NCBI GenBank assembly: GCA_030447745.1
Contig: JAUJOH010000005.1
Span: forward strand, 22,679 to 70,771
Source of the DNA: Chloroflexota bacterium
Lineage (GTDB): Bacteria; Chloroflexota; Limnocylindria; Limnocylindrales; CSP1-4
DNA: 48,093 nt
Direction: 5' to 3'
Positions 38,084 to 46,317 of the stretch are shown here, in pieces. The first letter of the stretch is position 1; each line of letters begins with the position of its first letter. The notes beneath the pieces are model-generated. The model did not search any database, was not told the origin of the DNA, and saw only the letters and a program-made list of their open reading frames with translations. Position numbers and translations under genes: made by a program.

Positions 38084-39049
38084 GTGGAATATCGGGCATT
38101 GGGTCGGACCGGCATTCGCGTCTCGGAGATCGGGTTTGGCGCATGGGCCATTGGCGGCGATGCGTGGGGACCGGTCGAGGACGCACAGTCGATCCGTGCC
38201 ATGGAGCGCGCGCTCGAGCTCGGCGTGAACTTCATCGACACGGCGGACGTCTATGGCGACGGGCACAGCGAGGAGCTCGTTGGGCAGGTCATTGCCGGAC
38301 GCCGCGATGACGTCGTCGTGTCGACGAAGGGTGGGCTCATGGGGCACCACCGCGACCCCGAACGCGAGCCCGTCTACGACCGGCCCGACAAGGTCATCGA
38401 CGCATTCGAAGCCAGCCTCCGGCGCCTCGGCACGGACTACATCGACGTGTACTGGTGCCATATCTGGTGGGACAGGCACGAGGAGACCGAAGCGTTCATC
38501 GAGGCGTTCGACGAGCTGAAGCGAGACGGCAGGGCGAGGGCCGTCGGGATCTCGACCGACAGCATCGACCACCTCCGGCACTTCAACCGGACCGGCGTCA
38601 TCGACGCCGTGCAGCTCGACTACTCGATCCTCAACCGGAAGGGAGAGTCGGACGTCCTGCCGTACGCGCAGGAGCACGGGCTCGGCGTCGTCATCCGCGG
38701 CCCGTTGTTCAAGGGGCTGCTGACGGGCAAGTTCTCGGTCGAGTCGACATTCGCCCCCGGAGACGTCCGGCACGGCTGGCCCGAGGAGCCGTGGTACGCC
38801 GAGAGCGTGGAAAAAGTGGACCGGCTGCGAGCCCTCGAAAACGAGGACCAGACCCCAGGACAGCTCGCGCTCCGATTCGTCCTGAGTCATCGGGCGGTGT
38901 CCGTCGCCATCCCGGGCGCGAAGGACCCCGGGCAGGTCGAGAAGAACGTGGCGGCTTCGCGTCGCCCGCTTCTCTCGGCGGAAGAGCTGCGTGACATCGA
39001 CGCGACCGCGCCGGCGGAGACGGTCGAGGTCGCGGCCGACGTTCGGTGA
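38084..39049 (+). CDS. Aldo/keto reductase
   Basis: A 321-residue protein from GTG 38084, preceded by a strong AAGGAGG. It is a TIM-barrel NADPH-dependent reductase with the tetrad Asp52 (FIDTADVYG), Tyr57, Lys82 (STKGG) and His126 (YWCHIWW). The C-terminal part carries the NADP-binding SVAIPGAKDPGQVEKN. The substrate is unknown. It is the first of three plus-strand genes with short gaps (40 bases, then a 16-base overlap), together with a beta-propeller protein and an epimerase, suggesting a sugar or uronate pathway. Confidence 0.9.
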   Translation: MEYRALGRTGIRVSEIGFGAWAIGGDAWGPVEDAQSIRAMERALELGVNFIDTADVYGDGHSEELVGQVIAGRRDDVVVSTKGGLMGHHRDPEREPVYDRPDKVIDAFEASLRRLGTDYIDVYWCHIWWDRHEETEAFIEAFDELKRDGRARAVGISTDSIDHLRHFNRTGVIDAVQLDYSILNRKGESDVLPYAQEHGLGVVIRGPLFKGLLTGKFSVESTFAPGDVRHGWPEEPWYAESVEKVDRLRALENEDQTPGQLALRFVLSHRAVSVAIPGAKDPGQVEKNVAASRRPLLSAEELRDIDATAPAETVEVAADVR

Positions 39050-39089
39050 TCGTGCGCCCGCCCGGACGATCGCCGCGCCGGCGAAGGTC

Positions 39090-40166
39090 ATGGAGCACGT
39101 TCTCGATCGACCTCCGCCTTTCCACCACAAGCTGACCGACTTCGGCGAGCGCCCGTACTGGTCTCCGGACGGGAAGCGGATCGCGTTCATCGAGAGCAAC
39201 TTCGGGGACGTCGCCGAGATCGATGTCGAGACGCGGCAGATCCGGAACCTGACCCGGGGGCTCGGCGACCACCACTCCTTCCTCCGCGTCCTGTTCCTCT
39301 CGAACGGCGATTACCTGCTGATCGGCCCGGCCGAGTTCAGGGAGCAGAAGCTCAGCCGGCACGTGGAGTCGGAGCTGTGGGTGATGGACGGCGCGGCAAA
39401 GCGACCGCCGGTCCCGCTCGGGCGGCGGATATACGAGGGTGCGGGCGTGTCAACAATCGCGCCGCGAATCACGTACGCGGTCACGGGTCGGAACGATCCG
39501 GCGATCGGGCCGGCCGATCGCTACGAATGCCACGTGACCGAGATCGAGTACACGGCGAATGGACCGCAACTCGGCGCTGACCGCGTCATCTACCGAGCCG
39601 AGGGCGGCTACGAGCCCGAGCCACAGGACTTCCGCCACGGCGACCGCGAGGTGCTCCTCGCCGAGTACGCGTTCCTCCCGACGGTCCCGACGGACGACTG
39701 GAAGTGCGTCGTGAAGGGCGTCGAGATCGCGACCGGGCGCGTCACGACCTACATCGACGAGGATCGTGTGCACAACGAGTGCGAAGGGATCTTCCCGGAC
39801 GGCGAGCACTGCTGCCTCGAGTCGTCGGTCGATATGCCGACGGGTGGCCGCTTCACGATGAAGACGCGTGACCTGTGGAAGATGAAGCTTGACGGGACCG
39901 GACGGCGCGTGAGGATGACGCGCTTTCACGACCGTCATCCCTGGCTGGCGACGAACTCGAACGTCAGCCCTGACGGCCGATGGCTGGCGTTCATGGTCAA
40001 CCTCATCGCCGATCCGCCGGGCTACGGGCGCGGGCTCGGCCTCCTCGACCTCAAGGCGTGGGGTCAGACGCCCGAGGCGCAGGCGTGGGAGACGCCCGGC
40101 GGGCAAGGTCGACGTCGAACGGACGCGCAGCGCGGAACGGAGGGACACGAATGCGAGTACTCGTGA
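39090..40166 (+). CDS. PD40/TolB-like beta-propeller protein (oligogalacturonate-lyase-like)
   Basis: A 358-residue protein from ATG 39090 (AAGG 4-7 bases upstream). Repeated blade motifs of PD40 type are visible: ERPYWSPDGKRIAFIES near the start, SNGDYLLIGP, FPDGEHCCLESS and NVSPDGRWLAFMVN near the end. No signal peptide is present. Cytoplasmic propellers of this size next to NAD-dependent sugar enzymes are often oligogalacturonate-lyase-like, but I do not see enough catalytic residues to claim that. It overlaps the epimerase gene by 16 bases. Confidence 0.75.
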   Translation: MEHVLDRPPPFHHKLTDFGERPYWSPDGKRIAFIESNFGDVAEIDVETRQIRNLTRGLGDHHSFLRVLFLSNGDYLLIGPAEFREQKLSRHVESELWVMDGAAKRPPVPLGRRIYEGAGVSTIAPRITYAVTGRNDPAIGPADRYECHVTEIEYTANGPQLGADRVIYRAEGGYEPEPQDFRHGDREVLLAEYAFLPTVPTDDWKCVVKGVEIATGRVTTYIDEDRVHNECEGIFPDGEHCCLESSVDMPTGGRFTMKTRDLWKMKLDGTGRRVRMTRFHDRHPWLATNSNVSPDGRWLAFMVNLIADPPGYGRGLGLLDLKAWGQTPEAQAWETPGGQGRRRTDAQRGTEGHECEYS

Positions 40167-41059
40167 CAGGCGCGGGCGGGACCCTTGGTCGGGCACTGGC
40201 GCCGGCGCTCGCCGAAGCGGGACACGAGCCCGTGTTGTTCGACGTCAAGCCGTTCGACACGCCGCACGCCTTCGTCGAGGGCGACATCCGAGCCCGACAG
40301 GACGTCCGCAGGGCGATGGACAGGATCGAGTTCGTCGTCCACGGCGCGGCAATCCACGGCATTCACCTCCGCGACCACACCGCCCAGCAGTTCTACGAGC
40401 TCAACCTGACCGGAACCTTCAACACGTGGGAGGCGGCGGCTGAAGCCGGAGTGCGCGGGCTCGTCTTCAGCAGCACGATGGGCGTGTACGGAGACAGCCG
40501 GCGACCGTCGGCGGACGATGCCGTGGTGGCCCTGCGCGAGGACCTTCCCCTCCAGCCCGCGGACATCTACGCGCTGACGAAGGTTGCGGGCGAGGAGATG
40601 TGCCGCTACTACGGGCGGCAGCACGGGATCCCGAGCATCGCCCTGCGGTACGGGATGTTCGTCCCCGAGCCGTTCTTCCGCTACGGGATCCGACTGCTGT
40701 ACGGCGGCGTCGACACGGACGACGTCGTGGGGTCGGTGATGGCGGCCGTGCAGGCGCTGGTCGACGGGCGCACCGCCTGGGACGCATTCAACGTCGAGTC
40801 GCCCGTTCCGTTCACGGAAGAGGACGGACCGCAGTTGCGGTCTGACCCGCTGGCACTCATCGACAAGTACTGGCCGGGTGCGCGTGAACTGCTGCTCGAG
40901 CGAGGGGTCGAGCGGTTGACGCCGATCCAGGAGTTCTATCCGATGGCCGCGATTGAGCAACGCTTGGGGTACAGGCCCCGCTGCAACTTCGAGCAGTGGC
41001 TGGAGGAGCTCCGGTCACGATCCGAAGAGCGGTCGGAAAAGCCGGTTCCGTGGCCCTGA
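40151..41059 (+). CDS. NAD-dependent epimerase/dehydratase
   Basis: A 302-residue extended short-chain dehydrogenase. GAGGTLG (residues 7-13) binds NAD. The catalytic residues are Ser/Thr in FSSTMGVYG (about 107-109) and Tyr140-x3-Lys144 in YALTKVAGE. ATG 40151 has GGAGG 9 bases upstream and lies inside the end of the propeller gene. Sequence level suggests a nucleotide-sugar epimerase, or a uronate dehydrogenase-type enzyme given its partners. Confidence 0.88.
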   Translation: MRVLVTGAGGTLGRALAPALAEAGHEPVLFDVKPFDTPHAFVEGDIRARQDVRRAMDRIEFVVHGAAIHGIHLRDHTAQQFYELNLTGTFNTWEAAAEAGVRGLVFSSTMGVYGDSRRPSADDAVVALREDLPLQPADIYALTKVAGEEMCRYYGRQHGIPSIALRYGMFVPEPFFRYGIRLLYGGVDTDDVVGSVMAAVQALVDGRTAWDAFNVESPVPFTEEDGPQLRSDPLALIDKYWPGARELLLERGVERLTPIQEFYPMAAIEQRLGYRPRCNFEQWLEELRSRSEERSEKPVPWP

Positions 41060-41368
41060 GGCGATCGTGTCGCCGAGCTCGAAAAGTGGGCACGGGCGGC
41101 CGGCGGCTGGCGGCGTACCGGGACGAGACCGGTGCTGTCTCCGTCCTTTCAGCTCGCTGCACGCACATGAGCTGCCTCGTCGCCTTCAAACGAGGCGGAG
41201 CGGTCGTGGGACTGCCGGTGGCACGGATCGCGATTCGATCATGCAGGTGCAGTCCTCGAAGGACCGACTACCGAGCCGCTCGCGGCAGAGCCGCTGACCG
41301 ACCTCGCCTCCACCCGCGACGGCCAGCTCGAGTCACGAGCGGCGAACCCCGGCCAGCGCGACCGGTAA
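41060..41368 (+). pseudogene. Rieske [2Fe-2S] domain remnant
   Basis: Across frames the sequence reads EAIVSPSS, RKVGTGGRRLAAYRDETGAV, SARCTHMSCLVAF and then, after a frame change near 41205, RSWDCRWHGSRFDHAGAVLEGP, ending at TAA 41366. CTHMSC and CRWHGSRF supply the Cys-His/Cys-His ligands of a Rieske cluster. It looks like the C-terminal Rieske domain that is often fused to FAD-dependent oxidoreductases; the N-terminal part and a proper start are missing. Two frame changes add to the damage. Confidence 0.65.
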
Positions 41369-41515
41369 GCTGAGCCAAGCGGCGGAGGAAGGGTCCAAGG
41401 AGCCGCGGTAGCGGCCAGAGTGTGGACAGCTCGATAGAGTCAGGACGCGAGAGCACCGCTACGCCGTCTTGGCCCTTATCGGCGACCCACGTCCCCGGAA
41501 CTTGGAGGCAGAAGA

Positions 41516-41893
41516 ATGACCCGTACCTTCGCCAAGATCGTCGGCCCACTCCTCGTGCTGACGGGTATCGTGGGGCTCGTGCTCGGTGACACGTCGCTCG
41601 CCGGCGTGCTCAACATCGACATCGTCGAAGACGTGGTGCACATCGTCACGGGGGGCCTGCTCGCCTACGTCGGGTTCGCCGGGGTGAGCGCCAGCCTTGT
41701 CCGCTCAGTCGTCGGAGGACTTGGCGTCGTGTACCTCCTGGTTGGCGTCCTCGGCTTCGTAGCGCCAATGCTGTTCGGGCTGGTGCCGCACGGCTACAGC
41801 ATCGTGGACAACCTGATCCATCTGGGACTTGGCATTGTCGCCGTCGGTCTTGCGTTCATGCGCAGCGAGGAGCGGGCCACTGCTACTCGTTGA
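41516..41893 (+). CDS. DUF4383-like four-helix membrane protein
   Basis: A 125-residue protein from ATG 41516, with GGAGG 9 bases upstream. Four hydrophobic segments are visible (about residues 7-25, 38-55, 62-82 and 93-113), with a conserved-looking VVHIVTGGLLAYVGF and DNLIHLGLGIVAVGLAF. The repeated 'H-I/L-x-x-G' pattern in helices 2 and 4 is typical of DUF4383. Function is unknown. It stands alone, convergent with the LuxR-type fragment. Confidence 0.75.
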   Translation: MTRTFAKIVGPLLVLTGIVGLVLGDTSLAGVLNIDIVEDVVHIVTGGLLAYVGFAGVSASLVRSVVGGLGVVYLLVGVLGFVAPMLFGLVPHGYSIVDNLIHLGLGIVAVGLAFMRSEERATATR

Positions 41894-41992
41894 GATTCGC
41901 GGCCGCGCAGCCGCGACCGTCGGCGGCAGCGGCGACGCCGAGGAACCTCTCGTCACGATGGGGCCGCTCGCGACCATCGGTGCAGAGGCGTA

Positions 41993-42595
41993 TCACAGCA
42001 CCGTGCGAAACGACTGCTCCTGGCTCTGTTGCGGCGGCCGGGTCGTCAGCGCCAGGAGGAGTGGCAGTCCCTCGACCCGCCGAGCGAGGTAGTTGATCCA
42101 GCCCAGCGATGCCCGATCGGCCCAGTGCGCGTCGTCGATCGCGATCATCAGCGGACCGCGAGCGGCGAGGTTCGCGGCCAGCCAGTACAGGCCATGGAGA
42201 ATCGAGAAAGACCGTTCCGCCGGCTCGTCGCCGGTCGTGCCGTCCTCGGGCTCGAACAGGGAGCGCGGGAGTCCTGCCGCTCCAGCCAGCAGCGCCTCGC
42301 GCTGTCTGCCTTGCGTGGCGGCAAGCACGGGCTCGAACAGCTGCCGCACGACGCCAAACGAGAACTCGTGCTCGAGTTCGCCAGCCCGAGCGGTCAGGAT
42401 CCGAAAGCCACCGCCCGCGGCGTGGTCGCGCGCGTGTTTGAGGAGCGCGGGCTTGCCGATTCCCGCGGGTCCTTCAATGATCAACGGGCGGCCGCCACCG
42501 CCCATCGCGTCATGAACGAGCGCCTTGATCGCCTCGAACTCCCGTTCCCGCTCGAGGAGTGGCGCGCGATGCACCGGTGTCCCACAAGTTGCCAC
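41993..42595 (-). pseudogene. AAA-ATPase fragment of a LuxR/MalT-type regulator
   Basis: A 200-residue frame from GTG 42595. It begins LLEREREFEAIKALVHDA and has a P-loop reading GPAGIGKPALL (Pro where Ser/Thr should follow the Lys). LTARAGELEHEFSFGVVRQLFEP and the Walker B LMIAIDDAHWAD follow, then ALTTRPPQ before the stop. Full-length members have 850-1100 residues with TPR-like repeats and a C-terminal LuxR helix-turn-helix, so about three quarters is missing. The unusual P-loop residue would impair nucleotide binding. Probably a decayed gene. Confidence 0.8.
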
Positions 42596-42774
42596 GCCCC
42601 GACTCCCGCGAGCCGATCACTCCGTCCGCACGACCCCGCCCCTCAACGTCGTGTCGCGCCGTCAAAGATTAGGGCGACCGGTCGGGTTGGACCGGCGGCG
42701 AGCAAGATGACGGCCGCGTTCGAGACGGCTGAGCGACGCCCGTCCGGATCGCTGCGCCGGAGCCAGTCGCTGGC

Positions 42775-43305
42775 CTAACGCGAGATCTCGAGGCGACGCA
42801 GCTCTCGAAGTTGACGAACCCGAGGCCCGTCCGTCGGCCTCCTCGGCCTGGTCATCCCGGTCAGGACATCGAGCGGGTGCGCAACCCACACTGGCCTGCC
42901 AGTCACATGCGCAGTGCGGGCGCGCGCCCGAAGGGGAGCGAACCCCTCGGTGGCGCTCAGAACGACGTCGAGTCGGCCCAGAGTCGTCTCGTAGGTATGG
43001 TCGAAGGAAGCAGGATCGAGGCGGTTGCGGGGTCCGACTTCGCGCAACACGCCGTCGCGGACCCATACGCGTTCCCCTGCGTCGTCGACCTGCCACTGAC
43101 CGACCTCGGGGGTTGGCGTGGCACCGATCGAGACGAGGATGCCATCCAGCCGCTCCAGGTTCTCGGGACTCGAATCGGGAACGATGTCGAGGTCGCCAGG
43201 CTCCACGTCCACGCCATAGGCGAGCGCCGCGACCGATCCCACGACGACGAACGCCAGCCCACGCTCCTCGAGGAGCCGGAGAAGGCGACGGAGCTCAAGT
43301 GACAT
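42775..43305 (-). CDS. Nucleotidyltransferase-fold protein
   Basis: A 176-residue protein from ATG/GTG 43305. VVGSVAALAYGVDVEPGDLDIVPD (residues 21-44, read as three parts) has the GS-x10-D-x-D pattern of the polymerase-beta nucleotidyltransferase fold: Gly23-Ser24, Asp38, Asp40. The middle and end (ETTLGRLDVVLS, VAHPLDVLTGMTRPRRPTD) resemble AbiEii/MNT-type and aminoglycoside-adenylyltransferase-like proteins. No antitoxin-like gene is adjacent. Substrate and role are unknown. It is an intact frame in an otherwise eroded region. Confidence 0.7.
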   Translation of the reverse strand: MSLELRRLLRLLEERGLAFVVVGSVAALAYGVDVEPGDLDIVPDSSPENLERLDGILVSIGATPTPEVGQWQVDDAGERVWVRDGVLREVGPRNRLDPASFDHTYETTLGRLDVVLSATEGFAPLRARARTAHVTGRPVWVAHPLDVLTGMTRPRRPTDGPRVRQLRELRRLEISR

Positions 43306-43459
43306 TCGGAAAGGCTATCGCCGTCTGTCAGTCCCGTACTGTCGACGGCCAGCAGACTGATGTCTCGGGACCCCGGCGGCTCGCGGCGACGTGTGGCTCA
43401 GGCGCGCTGTGTCACGCCCGAGTGCCGTTACGACCTCGCATCGGCCGTCGTGACGCCGA

Positions 43460-44238
43460 TCAGGATTGGCCGGGGCCAGTCGCGTCCTCAGCCGGGGATA
43501 GCGCGAGGACGCGTTCCAGGAATGCCAGGCGATCGGTGCGCGCGTCCGGGACGTGGAGGTCGTGCTCCGCGTCGTACGCCCGCAGATCCACCGCGTTGTC
43601 GCCGCCGGCGGCACCGCGGAGCTCGAGGCCGGCCATCAGCGGGATGTAGAAGTCGCGGCGGGCGAACTGGAGCAGCACGGGACGCGGCGGGAGACGCCCG
43701 ATGACCTCCACGGGGTCGAGCGACCGCATCGCGCGCAGGTACTCGATCCGGTCCTCCGCAATGGGCCAGAACGCCAGGAACCAGTCGCCCCAGCGGGGCG
43801 TGGGCGCCATGAGCACCGCCGCCGAGAGGCGAGGATCGTCCGCCGCGGCCAGCGCCGCCAGCATCGCGCCGAAGTCGTGCCCGACGACCGCGAGACGGGC
43901 GCCGTCGACGTCCGGCCGCGCCGCGAGAAGATCGACCCCGCGACGCAGCCGCTCGACCTCCGGGCGGACCTCGGCGGCGTCCGCTGCCGACCCCGACGGC
44001 TCGATCGACCACGGGAACGACCCTGCGGCAGCAGCGAGACGACGCCCCGTGCCGCCAGCTCCCGCGCCTCGTCGAGGAACTCGTCCCGGTTGCCGTCAGG
44101 CGCCTCCGCGTCGAACCAGTGCCACATCACCACGCCGGGGCCGCGATCGGCGGGCGGCGGGTCGATCGGGCGGACGAGCCACGCCTCGACGTCGTCGCCG
44201 GACGGCGATCCGTCGTACGCGACGTCCTCGACGGACAC
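43460..44238 (-). CDS. Alpha/beta-hydrolase (dienelactone-hydrolase-like), one frame change
   Basis: From GTG 44238 the frame reads DVEAWLVRPIDPPP, GPGVVMWHWFDAEAPDG and ELAARGVVSLLPQG. A one-base frame change at about 44018 restores RFPWSIEPSGS and continues intact: RRGVDLLAARPDVDGARLAVVGHDFGAML, PRPVLLQFARRDFYIPL and YDAEHDLHVPDAR, ending at 43460. The nucleophile elbow reads GHDFG, with Asp or the preceding His where most family members have Cys or Ser. The candidate acid Asp is in ARRDF, and His is in AEHDLH. Length about 259 residues. The substrate cannot be inferred. Confidence 0.75.
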
Positions 44239-44337
44239 GTCCCGTTGCGCTCGGCGCGGCGGACGCGAACGCCCTCGCCCGGTGTTCCTGCCTCACCTGT
44301 CACGGCATCGCGCTCGCAATTCGACGGCTGGGCTTCC

Positions 44338-44366
44338 TTGTACGGGATACCGGGCACCATTGATAA
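44338..44366 (+). promoter_or_regulatory. Candidate promoter of the ABC operon
   Basis: TTGTAC (44338-44343), 17 bp, then TGATAA (44361-44366), in a noticeably less GC-rich patch about 50 bases before the GTG at 44414. Agreement with the sigma-70 consensus is moderate. Confidence 0.35.
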
Positions 44367-44413
44367 GCCAGTTGCGAGCTGAGTGCGGTCACGCCATGCC
44401 GTAAGGTTCGCCC

Positions 44414-45331
44414 GTGCCCCTCATCACCCTCGACGCGCTCACGAAGCGCTACCCCGGCGTCACCGCGCTCGACGCGCTGACGCTCGAGATCGAGCCCGCG
44501 ATCGTCGGCCTCGTTGGCTCCAACGGCGCGGGCAAGAGCACGCTCCTCAAGATCCTCCTCGGCCTCCTCGCACCGACGAGCGGCCGAGCGACGATCTTCG
44601 ACCTGGACGTCCGGACCCGCGGGACGGAGATCCGCCAGTTCGTGGGCTACCTGCCGGAGCACGACGCCCTCCCGCCGGACACCTCCGCCACCGACTTCGT
44701 CTCGCACATGGCGGAGATCAGCGGGCTGCCCCGCGCAGCAGCGCGCGAGCGGACGGCCGAGGTGCTCCGCCACGTGGGGCTCTACGAGGAGCGGTACCGC
44801 GCGATGGGCGGCTACTCGACGGGCATGAAGCAGCGCGTGAAGCTCGCCCAGGCGATCGTCCACGACCCGCGGCTGCTGCTGCTGGACGAGCCGACGAACG
44901 GGCTGGACCCGGCGGGGCGCGACGAGATGCTCGAGCTGGTGCAACGGACCGGCACGGAGTTCGGGATGACGGTCGTCGTGGCGAGCCACCTGCTCGGCGA
45001 GATCGAGCGAGTGTGCGACTTCCTGGTCGCGATCGAGGGCGGCCGGCTGCTCCGCGCGGCCCGGCTCGCGACGTTCACCGAGCAGACCGGCGTGCTGGCG
45101 GTCGAGGTGGACGACGGTGCGGACGAGCTGGCCGCGGCGCTCGTCTCGCGCGGCCTCGATGCGCGAGCCGTCGGCCGGACGGTGCTCGTCGCGTTCGAGG
45201 ACGACCGGCCGTACGACCTGGTCCGGGACGCGGTCGCGGATCTGGACCTGCCGCTCATCCGGCTCGAGCAGCGGCGGCACCGCCTCGAGGACCTGTTCGC
45301 CGAGGCGCACAGCGGCGAGCCGGCGGCGTGA
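44414..45331 (+). CDS. ABC transporter ATP-binding protein
   Basis: A 305-residue ATPase from GTG 44414. Walker A GSNGAGKST is at 35-43, signature YSTGMKQRVKLAQA at about 136-149, Walker B LLLLDEPTNGLDP at about 155-167, and the H-loop ASHLL shortly after. The C-terminal 90 residues (VLAVEVDDGADELAAALV) are the regulatory extension usual in drug/lipid export ATPases. Its stop overlaps the permease start as GTGA. Confidence 0.92.
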   Translation: MPLITLDALTKRYPGVTALDALTLEIEPAIVGLVGSNGAGKSTLLKILLGLLAPTSGRATIFDLDVRTRGTEIRQFVGYLPEHDALPPDTSATDFVSHMAEISGLPRAAARERTAEVLRHVGLYEERYRAMGGYSTGMKQRVKLAQAIVHDPRLLLLDEPTNGLDPAGRDEMLELVQRTGTEFGMTVVVASHLLGEIERVCDFLVAIEGGRLLRAARLATFTEQTGVLAVEVDDGADELAAALVSRGLDARAVGRTVLVAFEDDRPYDLVRDAVADLDLPLIRLEQRRHRLEDLFAEAHSGEPAA

Positions 45332-46317
45332 CCGGTCCGCGGCGCGACGCGGGGCAGGCCTGGGCGGTCGGGCAGCCACGGGCGGCCGCGGCCGGCGTTG
45401 CTCCGGCGAGCTCCGTCGGTTCGGCCGGCGGCAGCATCTATGACCTCGGCTATCGGAACTACGAGGGACCGCGGCTGGGACGCCCGCACGCGATCCGCGC
45501 CCTGTTCGCCCAGACCCTCAAGGTCTGCTACGGGATCGGGCGCGGCGGTCGGGCGAAGCTCGCCCCGTTCATCCTGCTCGCCTTCGCCACGATCCCGGCC
45601 ATCGTCGCGGTGGGCGCGTTCGCGCTGATCCGGCAGGTAGGCGGCGGGCAGTTCGCGGAGGAGGCGTCGCCGGTCCGGCACGACACGTACTACGAGATCG
45701 TGGCCACGCTGGTGACCCTCTTCTGCGCGGTCCAGGCGCCGGAGGCGCTGGGCCGTGACCAGCGCCATCAGCTGCTGTCGCTCTACTTCTCGCGCGCCCT
45801 CCGGCGGAGCGACTACGCGCTCGCCCGGTTCGCGGGGATCGCTGCCGCCATCCTCGTCTTCGTGCTGATCCCGCAGCTGGTCATCTTCTTCGGGCTCGTG
45901 CTGTCCGCCGACGACGTGGCCGCGGAGTTCGGACGGGAGGCGGAGTTCCTGCCCGGCATCTTCGGCCAGGCGCTCGTCCTCGCCGGGCTGCTCGGCGGCC
46001 TCTCGGCGGTCGTGTCCGCTTACACCCCGCGCCGGGTCTACGCCACGACGGCGGTCATCGTCGTGCTCTCCGTGACGGTTGTCGTGAGCCGGGTGCTGAT
46101 CGACCTCGGAGCCAGGTCGCTGGCCACGGTGCTCGCGCTCCTGAGCCCGGTCGACCTGCTGAGCGCGACGAACGCGCTGTGGTTCGGCTCGCGACCGGAG
46201 AGCCGGGTCGTCTTCATGGCGGACCTTCCCCTCGAGGCGTTTCTCGCCGCGGCCGTCGTGATCGTCGCCGCGTGCGTCGGGATCCTCGTCCGGCGTTACG
46301 AGCGGATCGCGGCGTGA
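45328..46317 (+). CDS. ABC-2-type permease
   Basis: A 329-residue protein from GTG 45328. The N-terminal ~70 residues are cytoplasmic (SIYDLGYRNYEGPRLGR). Six hydrophobic segments follow: FILLAFATIPAIVAVGAFAL, a region near IVATLVTLFCAV, AGIAAAILVFVLIPQL, QALVLAGLLGGLSAVVSA, AVIVVLSVTVVVSRVLI and AAAVVIVAACVGILV. YDLGYRxYxGxR is a recurrent motif in ABC-2 permeases of this type. It is coupled by GTGA overlaps to the ATPases on both sides. The substrate is unknown. Confidence 0.88.
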   Translation: MTGPRRDAGQAWAVGQPRAAAAGVAPASSVGSAGGSIYDLGYRNYEGPRLGRPHAIRALFAQTLKVCYGIGRGGRAKLAPFILLAFATIPAIVAVGAFALIRQVGGGQFAEEASPVRHDTYYEIVATLVTLFCAVQAPEALGRDQRHQLLSLYFSRALRRSDYALARFAGIAAAILVFVLIPQLVIFFGLVLSADDVAAEFGREAEFLPGIFGQALVLAGLLGGLSAVVSAYTPRRVYATTAVIVVLSVTVVVSRVLIDLGARSLATVLALLSPVDLLSATNALWFGSRPESRVVFMADLPLEAFLAAAVVIVAACVGILVRRYERIAA

